Source: Adineta steineri (lineage: Eukaryota; Rotifera; Eurotatoria; Adinetida; Adinetidae). Taken from it: a stretch of 64,000 nucleotides of DNA. Below, one piece after another: positions 35,864 through 44,306 of the stretch (the stretch's first letter is position 1; the number at the start of each line of letters is the position of its first letter). Made by a program: the position numbers and the translations under genes. Below the pieces are notes generated by a model, which was not told the origin of the DNA, did no database searches, and was given only the letters and a program-made list of their open reading frames with translations. Location: contig CAJNOI010000293.1 of the NCBI GenBank assembly GCA_905250115.1, positions 22,064 through 86,063 on the forward strand. The letters are read 5' to 3'.

Positions 35864-36406
35864 TCCCATTTGTTCAATTAATACATGTATTATCATAACC
35901 ATTTGGTATTGTTGCAAACCGCTCGGATGTTAGGTCATCAAATGTTAAATAATTAAATTAGCAAACTCTATACAGTGCCGGCAGAAATTATAAAAATAGA
36001 CCCTTTTTTTAGGTTTTTACATATATTTTCCTCGAGTGATAATAAATCGCAAGTCTGAACATATGCATTTCAATGTCCTCTTACTGATGGTGTAGTCCGA
36101 TTTAGTCTTTTTCAATTTCAAGTTTTAGAAAATAGAATTTTATTGAAAATCACGTTTGTAAAAACAGTACGAAAAAACCACTGATCAGACTCAGTGTTTT
36201 ATGTGTTATAACAAAAATGCAGATCAGTACACTTTTTATAGTCAACCATCAGACAGAGGATAGTTTTTGCTACATAGTAGGATGTTTTCATGTCCTAACG
36301 AATATCTTATTAACTATCGAGCGCCTGTGCAGTTTCCGCGACTGTTCTTTATTACTAGCCTTGAACTCGTGAACTATAATCGGTATCAGACGCCTTATAT
36401 CCCATT

Positions 36407-36460
36407 GATGTGGATGTGAACTCATCTTTCCATTAGTCGCACTCGCACCCATCTCTTGAG
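36407..36460. repeat. TGTGGG/CCCACA hairpin element (degenerate)
   Basis: Left arm ATGTGGATGTGAACTC; right arm CGCACTCGCACCCATCTCTT. Confidence 0.45.
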
Positions 36461-36498
36461 ATGGTTTTTGGGTACTTCCAAGTATATTGTAGACTTAC

Positions 36499-36945
36499 CA
36501 GATGCCACACTAACACTTGTCGTTGTAGTATCTACACATAATTATAAGAATATATTCGTCAATAATATGAGCTACTAGGATGAAGGGAAAAAACAAGTTT
36601 TGTTGGGACTATATAGATACTGTTGGGCTTTTCTGGATCCTAGATCCCAAAAAGATCCACTTTTCCCTCGTGGAATTGCTCATTACTTTGCTTTTTGAAA
36701 GCAAAATCCCTGCAGTTATTGCACCTCCCACTAATAACAGTAACAATAAACCCAAAACAATAAAGCATAGCGGTGAACAAAAGAAACCTCTAGATCTAAA
36801 ATGGACAACGATTCAATTTAAATATAATAACTACTTCATCAGAGTGTGAGTGTAATATTCTTCTTATATCCACACCCGATATGCCAAACTTACAACATCG
36901 GAGTTCTCCGAATCATTATCGAGTACTGGCGCTAGTTTCATATAT
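36499..36945 (-). pseudogene. Decayed cassette copy 2 of the type II membrane gene family
   Basis: Relics of exons 1-3 are readable on the minus strand. Exon 2 (36687-36795) still encodes CFIVLGLLLLLLVGGAITAG but is 109 rather than 110 bases, so exon 3 (36499-36531, DTTTTSVSV in the ancestral frame) is read out of frame. Exon 1 is reduced to a fragment near 36900-36945 with no matching start. No fourth exon is found before 35.9 kb. Confidence 0.65.
36841..36878. repeat. TGTGGG/CCCACA hairpin element in decayed intron 1
   Basis: Left arm AGAGTGTGAGTGTAATATTC; right arm ATATCCACACCCGAT. Positional homologue of 34943-34998. Confidence 0.5.
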
Positions 36946-37062
36946 ATTTAATAACTTAAGAATGTTTTTATTCAAAGAACAAATATTTAGAAAATCGATG
37001 TCCCACAAACAAGTGAATGTTAGTTTGAAATGATGACGTACGCGAAGGCATAGCTACACGAC

Positions 37063-38348
37063 CTACCCGCCAATGATTATCAGGAAACTATTTACAGAAT
37101 AACCCAGATTGGACAACCAAAAGCTGATGTTATAGGTGCCTCCGACCACGGTTCTGAACGATTGACTGAGATAATCCGAATATGTTACTGAACCATCGTA
37201 AAAGCTATGACTGCCCGAATGAGCACATCTGGCCTCTATATCACCACTAAAAGTAGCACCATTTGGATTACAGTAAGTATAATATGAAGTTAATGGAGAC
37301 ATTTCAAAACCACCATCTTGCCACATCTGTACTCCGTTGTATGTTACTGAAATGTCATCTAGACACCAGAAACTAGGATCTTGACGCAAAACCAGCAACA
37401 TCGTCGTATTAGTGGATATAGCAACATATGAGTATTGATAATATGTATAAGAAAACGGCTGCATATTCGAAAGGTATACTAGAACCGTAGTTGGACCAGT
37501 TAATATTGTGGTGCAGTTGTTGTTCAACAAGGCTAAATAGAAATAAAAGAGTGTTTATATGTACCTTAAAAACAACTTATTGTTGTCGTACATCTATAAA
37601 CATTAGAGTTTCTATAAAAAATTTAAGTCTTCTCTCTGAATTATATTTTGCACTTACCATACGGTACACTGATAGTTGTCATGGCTACCGTTGTCGTGAG
37701 TGTCGTTGTCGTGACTGTCGTTGTCGTACTGGTTGTTGCCGTGACTGTCATTGTCGTGCTAGAAGTTGTTGTGTTGATCGTTGTCGTACTGGTCGTTGCC
37801 GTGACTGTCGTTGTCGTGCTAGAAATTGTTGTGTTGATCGTTGTCGTGTCGGTCGTTGTCGTGTTGATCGTTGCAGCCGTGGTTGTGATCGTTGTAGTGT
37901 CTACATATAATCATAAGAACATATTCATCAATAATATGAAAGCTCATGGAGACTTCTCATTCGATGCAAATAAAACTCCTGATGCTACTTGAATCGAGGA
38001 TTCCCTTACTAAGACTTGTTCATTACCTGGCTTTTTTAAAATCAGAAGTCCAGCTGCAATTCCACCTCCCACTAATAACAGCAACAATAAACCCGAAATA
38101 ATGAAGCATAATCGTGAACAACAGAAACCTCCAGATCTAAAATGGGCAAAGATTCAATTTAAATACAATAACTAGTTCATCAGGGTGTGAATGTTGTATT
38201 CTTCTTATATCCACACCCACACCCTATAGAAAAAAACATACCTTTGTATCGTGGTTGATGGTTTAATGGGCTCTGGTTTCCAAGGCACAGGCCCTTTTGG
38301 AAACTCCAACTTAGCAATAACTATTGCAATTCCTTCAGTTCCAGTCAT
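37063..38348 (-). CDS. Type II membrane protein with Thr stalk and lectin-like ectodomain (cassette copy 3)
   Basis: Four exons on the minus strand: 38242-38348, 38027-38136, 37658-37900 and 37063-37532, total 930 bases, 309 residues. Exons 1 and 2 are close copies of those at 33986-35126 (same lengths, 107 and 110, and phases): cytosolic tail MTGTEGIAIVIAKLEFPKGP, then the membrane helix IISGLLLLLLVGGGIAAG. Exon 3 is an expanded Thr-rich stalk of about 80 residues made of TTTIN/TTTV-type repeats, a likely mucin-like O-glycosylated spacer. Exon 4 encodes a domain of about 155 residues with WQDGGFEMSPL, CAHSGSHSFYDGS and YLSQSFRTVVGGTYNISFWL, the cadence of a jelly-roll carbohydrate-binding module (DUF642-like). 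The donor-like GGGTAG at the stop leaves open a further exon. Probably a surface lectin; inferred. Confidence 0.7.
37680..37900 (-). repeat. Tandem repeats encoding the Thr stalk
   Basis: Repeats of about 9-12 bases (ACGACAACGA and variants), in two larger blocks of 60-70 bases, account for the Thr-rich exon and for the long antisense reading frames at 37491-37992, which are artefacts. Confidence 0.65.
38181..38227. repeat. TGTGGG/CCCACA hairpin element in intron 1
   Basis: Left arm CAGGGTGTGAATGTTGTATT; right arm ATCCACACCCACACCCTATA. Confidence 0.6.
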
Positions 38349-38798
38349 TCCTTGTCAATACCCTTTGATGTTTGTTGGATTTTTTTAAAATTTTTAGCTT
38401 GTTCACTTCTGTTTCTACGTTCGAATTTTTATACAAAACTGTATAGTGCGTCATTAAATGTTGAAGCCCTTTTTTTTCAAGTAAAAAAGTGTTGATTTGT
38501 ATTGCAAAAGAAATGAAATAATTGATTTCATACGTCATTCATTCTTTTGTATACATCACTCTCAATAGTTTTAAACATTTAAAGATGACTAATAATCTAT
38601 GTCGTCAAATTTTCTAACCAATTCGATCGTTCCTCTCATGGTGAGAAAGAAAAATAAAAATCTCACGTTTTTTTTGTTCGTTTATTGATATAATAATAGT
38701 TGAAAGCAGAATAAAATGCAAGGATACTCTCTTTCTTCTTTAAAGATAATACCTTTTACAGACAACACTCCACATATCTACAATCATCTAAAATAATA
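38349..38798. other. Divergent promoter region
   Basis: Lies between the lectin-like gene (minus) and the ART-TPR gene (plus). The half nearer the lectin-like gene resembles the upstream region of cassette copy 1. No clear TATA box. Confidence 0.45.
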
Positions 38799-41476
38799 AT
38801 GGGAATTACCAATTCAAAACGACAATCTTGCGTCTCTCCAACACAAATCGACTATAAAGAAACAACAGTATCAGCTATAGTAGTTCCTAACTATACAACA
38901 TATAAAAAACCTCAAAACGGTGAGAAAAAGTTCCTTTCAATTTTAAGATCTGATAAAATCAAATTTTTGATTTAGTGAAACGTGACAATAAACAATACTT
39001 GCATGATTCACTTCTGATGAGTATTATACCTTCAAATAAATACACATCGAACGATTTAAAACAACTTGATCAGCCATTTATTTATTGGATGATGGTCAAA
39101 TTAATTATAATTCATTTTAAATGTGATAGAGACGTTCATAAAGAACTTTTAAAAAATTTAGCTGAATTTTCTCGTGAATATTATTTGAATAATATAAATG
39201 AATTAAAGCTTATAGATGAATTTGAACAAAATTATCATGGACATACACCGATTTGGTGGTATACAATGACTAATTTTATTCGCGTTATACTTAATCGAGC
39301 AATCGAAACCAAAAATATCGAAATTCTTATTAAAATGGCATTTTTTATAAAAGATCTTTATCAACAATTAGAAATTTTACAAATGGATACAATAAAAACA
39401 AATAAATTACCAATAATTTGTTATCGAAATCATCAAGTTACGAATGAAGAGTTTGAAAACATTAAAAATAACAAAGGAAATCTTTTATCATTTAATAATT
39501 TTATCATAGCAGATTCTGATCACGACATGCAGAGTAATTCAAAAAATCACATGGTTAATATTTTATTTCGTATTAAAATTGAATCGAAACGTACGTCAAC
39601 ACCTTTCGTTTCCTTTCAAAATGATAGTGATTCTGTTGACGAACAGAAATCTTTTATTTTTTTCATGCATAGTATATTTCGTATTGTTGATATGAAACAA
39701 ATTACAGAACGATCATGGGAAATAGATCTTACGTTAACATCACATAAAGATGAACAAGTAAAATGTCTTACTGATATAATACGACAGGAAACTCGAGAAA
39801 CAGTTGGTTGGTTACGACTTGCACAATTAATGTCTGTTATGGACGATTTTGATCAAGCAAAAGCTATTTATTATAAACTATTTGAATTAACACCAGAAAA
39901 TGATATATTCACACGATCACGTATCTATATTGAATTAGGAAATATTGATAATGCAGTTGGAGATTATAAATCAGCACATGCATTTTATCAAAAATCAATC
40001 GATATTCAACAACAACAACAATCTTCTGGTCATCATTTACTTCGTTCTTCTTATAATAATTACGGTGAAGTTCAAAGGCAACTAGGACATTATTCTAATG
40101 CACTTACGGCGCATGAAAAAACTTTAAAGATGAAAAAACAATATCTTTTTCCAACTGATTTATCATTAGCTGTTACTTATAATAATATGGCATTAGCTTG
40201 TGAATCACTTGCTGATTTTGCAAATGCATTAAAATTTCATGAACAAGCACTTTCAATCAAAAGAAAGACTCTTCCATCTCATCATCAAGAGTTCGGTACT
40301 ACATATAATAATATTGGTGAACTTCAACGATTAATGGGATATTTTTCTGTAGCGTTACAAAACTTTGAAAAAGCATTAAATATTCGTTTAAAAAAATATT
40401 CTACTAGTGATGGACCGGTAGCTATTGTTTATAATAATATTGGTCGACTTTATTGGGAACTAGGAGATTATGCTCTGGCAACATCATATTTACAAAAATC
40501 ACTTGATATTAAATTAAACACAAATTCATCTAATCATCCATGGTTAGCTTGTACTTATAATAATATCGGTGATGTTCATCAACAAATGGGAGAATATACC
40601 GATGCACTTTCTTATTATCAAAAAGCACTTGAAATATTAGAAAACGCATTTTCAGCAAATCATCCTGAAATAGCTGCAACATATACAAACATGGGTCGGG
40701 CTCATCGATCTTTGGCTAATTATTCAACTGCTCTTTCATACTATCGAAAAGCAATTGAAATACAGCAAGAAACACTTCCTAGTAGTCATCCATCACTTGC
40801 AATATGTTATAACAATCACGGTCATGTATATCAATTAATGGGAAAATATCAAACTGCATTGGAATATTATCAAAAGGCACTTGGAATTCAAGAAAAATCT
40901 CTTCGTGAAGGTCATCCATCGTTAGCTGCGACTTATAATAATCTTGGAGATGTTGAAAGACAATTAGGAAATACTACTAAAGCACTTACATATTATGAAC
41001 AATCACTTGATATTAAAAAGAATTCTCTTCCATCTTATCATCCAACATTGGCTATCGCATATAATAACATTGGTGTTATCTATCAATCAATAAACAATTA
41101 CTCAACTGCACTTGAATATTATCAAAAAACAGTGGAAATTCAACAGACAACTCTTCCATCTCATCATCCTGATTTAGCTGTTTTCTATATTAATCTAGGA
41201 GCTAATTATCAGTCAATGAAAAAATATGACACTGCACTTGAATATTTTGAAAAAGCATTAGAAATTCAAAAGAAAAGTCTTCCAGCTACTCACCCTGATA
41301 TTGCTGTTACGCATACTAGTATAGCAACGGTATATGTACATCAAGGAGATTATAGATCAGCTTTAAAACATGAACAAAGTGCTGTTGATATTGCCCGTAA
41401 AACTTTTGAACCCGATCATCCTAATGTCCTAATATTTCAAAGTTATCTTGAACAAATACGTGAGAAAATAAAATAA
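38799..41476 (+). CDS. ART-like/TPR protein with degenerate active site
   Basis: Two exons, 38799-38919 and 38976-41476, 873 residues. The N-terminus MGITNS fits an N-myristoylation signal, suggesting membrane attachment. Residues about 60-310 match the ADP-ribosyltransferase module of the downstream paralogue (43983-46628), but of the R-S-E triad only the Arg remains (CYRNHQ, Arg191): the FLSTS motif is FIIAD, and the QEEEIL catalytic glutamates are EQKSFI. It is therefore probably a catalytically dead ART. From about residue 330 to the end are about twelve kinesin-light-chain-type TPRs of 42 residues (for example ATYNNIGDVHQQMGEYTDAL), a protein-binding superhelix. It lacks the extra N-terminal domain of the paralogue. 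Confidence 0.82.
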
Positions 41477-41568
41477 ATCAGAACAATATAATCTGTTATT
41501 TATTTCATTGCGGCAGAATGTTTTGATAGGTTGTATTTTTAGTAAAATAAATTTGTATAGAAAATTCG

Positions 41569-41618
41569 TTGAGAGTGGGTGTGGGTATAATATATAAATA
41601 TCACACTCACACCCTCAA
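41569..41618. repeat. TGTGGG/CCCACA hairpin element, well preserved
   Basis: Left arm TTGAGAGTGGGTGTGGGTAT; right arm TCACACTCACACCCTCAA. Both termini carry the TTGAG/CTCAA end. Confidence 0.7.
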
Positions 41619-41801
41619 TTTAAAAAGTATTCATCCGATGTTATACAATATGAATGATATTTTAATAAGGGCTATCAAATAATATTTTTTCCATATATAA
41701 GATATTAATTAAATAACTGTTGGTGCTTTTTAAAATAAATGTAAATTGTAAAATAATTTGAATTAAATTTCAGCAAAAGTCTTAAAAAAATTCAAAATAT
41801 A

Positions 41802-41849
41802 GAGTGTCGATGTGAGACATGGATAGAATATCCAAACCCACACCCTGTC
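41802..41849. repeat. TGTGGG/CCCACA hairpin element
   Basis: Left arm GAGTGTCGATGTGAGACATG; right arm CCAAACCCACACCCTGTC. Confidence 0.55.
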
Positions 41850-42179
41850 TTGTGCCACAATTTCTCAGTGCTATTATGGACGCTGTTTTAATTTCTTATA
41901 AGTTGAAATAATCTGCATGAACATCTTAGTTATCGTAACACGATGAATCAAGCAAATTGTGCTTCAAATTGAACTCTTTTCTATCCAGCTTTTAATGACA
42001 ATATCAAAATGTGTATGACACGAAGAGTTTAATCAATTTAAAAAATGAGTTGTATTTTTTCTATGCTACCTCGTTGGTATCTTCGTTCTATATCATTGAG
42101 AATTTGACAAAGATCCTACAAGGATTCTTTGTGTATTTGGTTGCAGGAAGTGAGCAGAATATGCAGACATTTTCTACGA

Positions 42180-42600
42180 ACAAAACTTACTCTCATTCCT
42201 ACATTCTACCTCCTGAAAAAACTGTTTTTTGTTTCTATTGTTACATTTTTTCCCGGAAAAAATTTGTCCATCATTATAATTATATTCTCCTTTCAGCGAA
42301 AAAACTTATTTATTCTCATCTTCAGACTCTTTCCCAGAAAAAACTTGTTTATCATCTTGCTTACACTCTCATTGGCAGATGTATTTTTCTTGCTCCCATT
42401 CCTATACCTTCCTTCCTGAAAAAAAACTATTTCTTTTTACTTTAGTCTTTTACGTAAAAAAAACTTGTCTGTCATCGTTCTTACATTCTCAATATCAGAA
42501 GAAACATTTGTTTTCCTCTCGTTGTTACATTTTCTTTTCCAGAAAAAATTATTGTCATTCTCGTACGAAGAAAAGAAAATTATTTCACAACCCAGTAGTA
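42180..42600. repeat. Decayed minisatellite, units of about 48 bases
   Basis: A T/C-rich motif ending in CCAGAAAAAACTTGTTTATC-like sequence recurs roughly every 48 bases, about eight times, with many substitutions. It creates several long but meaningless reading frames. Confidence 0.5.
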
Positions 42601-42779
42601 AACAGTAAGTGTGATGTTATTTTTCTTGTCTTCCAGTAAACAGATGAAAAGACCAAAGATTGATTTGAGTATTTATCGATTCAGTAGAGTTTTTAACTAA
42701 TCGTGATAGTAAGGGTGAGCACAACAGTCTCATCTTCATATACCTAAGCGTGAGTATAAAAGAAATAATCTACTTCACC

Positions 42780-42985
42780 ACAATAAGTAATGTGATAAAT
42801 ACAAAAGTCGAAAAGTTAGGCAATCGAATACTTCGATGGTTAAAGTCTCCGTTGCATGAAACGGTAACTGAAAGATTGAACAGATAAACACCTCGTTAAA
42901 TACGTGAAAAGTGAAATACTCGAACAGTTGAATCAGTGAATAATTGAGTAGTATATAGACGCTCTTAACCACTATACTATACGGA
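42780..42985 (-). mobile_element. tRNA-derived SINE-like sequence
   Basis: On the minus strand a perfect Pol III A box (TAGTATAGTGG, 42979-42969) followed by TTAAGAGCG, as in tRNAs, is followed 43 bases later by a near-match B box (GTTCGAGTA, 42925-42917). About 140 bases of non-tRNA sequence follow. It cannot fold as a tRNA. Confidence 0.45.
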
Positions 42986-43982
42986 AAGTATTCTTTTACT
43001 TTTCTGTTACGAACGTTATTTTTTGTTACTCATTGGATCTTGATTATGTCTGTCATCAACTAAAGACCTATTCTTTAAAACTTTTCCGACATGATATTTG
43101 TTTAGCAAAATGAAGAACTAGCTTATCAGAAAATGTAACAGGACTTTACCGCACTAATTCTATTAGCTATGATCAATTTCTCTGCAACGGATAAAACACA
43201 GATACAGTATGCAAAAAGTTACATAGTATTCGAGATAATTCTCTTATACTATCCGATTTAGTTAAGACTAAAACGCAAGACTGTACGAAATCTAGGCTTC
43301 AACTTTAAACGGGTCTTAAGAAGTTATAAGGATGAATTACAGATATGTCATGAGAAGCATACCGAAAACCTCCGTATACCCTACAAAAAGTTGTGAGAAT
43401 CATCCCTAAATATCCCTGGAAAACTAAAAGAAGCATTCAGAAGTTGCTCACTAAAGCTAGTTCATTACTGCTGGGAATGATGGAGTCGACCTGGAAATCT
43501 TGAATATTTCTGCCATTTGGCTGAAAACTATTTCTAGTTAGTTTCTCGTTAATTTTTAATTAATTATAGCTAAGTAGTAACCGATAAAATTAGTTCAGAA
43601 AAAGAATACCTAAACAATCAAGGTGAGACACAAGCTCGGTATCTGTCTTTATTCTTCAATTTATCCATATATAAAAGATAGGTAAAATATGAGCTAATGG
43701 ACTCTAGTTTGGCTAATGCCAATTTTGGGTCACTTCTTACGATCCCAACAAATCTGTTCCTTTTTATATGTTTCTTGCTTTCCACAATATTATTTACAAA
43801 CATGCCTAGGTGGAGCTTGTCCTTGAGCAACTATAAAAACATACAAACATTCGGAGTCGCCGAAAAATCGAGAAAAAACAAGTCACTGCCTACATAAAGA
43901 AGAACGGTGATCATTCGTTTCATTCAAACAACAACGTCTATTAACAAGTTCACATTCAACGACAAATTAAAACAAGATCAGA

Positions 43983-44306
43983 ATGAGCGGATCAAAACCA
44001 ACTCAAAATGCTGGTGTACCATCCAACAAGATTAAAATGAGCCCATTAAAATCAACTCAGAATGCTGCTGCATCACCCAACAAGATCAAAATAAGCGGAT
44101 CGAAACCAATTCATAATACTACTACATCATCCAACAAAATCAAAATGAGTAGATCAAAATCAACTCAAAATGCTGCTGCATCATCCAACACGATTAAAAT
44201 AAGCGAATCAGAACCAATTCATAATACTGCTACATCATCCAACAAAATCAAAATGAGCAGATCAAAATCAACTCAAAATGCTGATGCATCATCCAACAAG
44301 ATCAAA
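43983..44306 (+). repeat. 54-base tandem repeat coding for 18-residue units
   Basis: Six in-frame units encode alternating variants (SKSTQNAAASSNKIK and SEPIHNTATSSNKIK types). The alternation suggests duplication of a two-unit block. Confidence 0.75.

Larger units (their letters stand above)
35127..36498. other. Intergenic with two hairpin elements
   Basis: No coding exon seen. Contains hairpin elements at 35816-35863 and 36407-36460. The stretch just upstream of the cassette start codon (to about 35480) resembles that of the other cassette copy (38349-38730). Confidence 0.5.
41477..43982. other. Intergenic between the two ART-TPR genes
   Basis: Contains two hairpin elements (41569, 41802), a decayed minisatellite (42180-42600) and a tRNA-related sequence (42780-42985). 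Frames at 42011-42639 are produced by the minisatellite. TATAAAAA at 43832-43839 is a possible core promoter for the next gene. Confidence 0.5.

Noticed and set aside
37491..37992. Arg/Cys-rich and Val-rich plus-strand frames
   Set aside because: Antisense shadows of the Thr-stalk tandem repeat; composition is explained entirely by the ACGACAACG-type repeat.
42011..42639. Three overlapping hydrophobic plus frames
   Set aside because: T-rich minisatellite read in three frames; membrane-like composition is an artefact.
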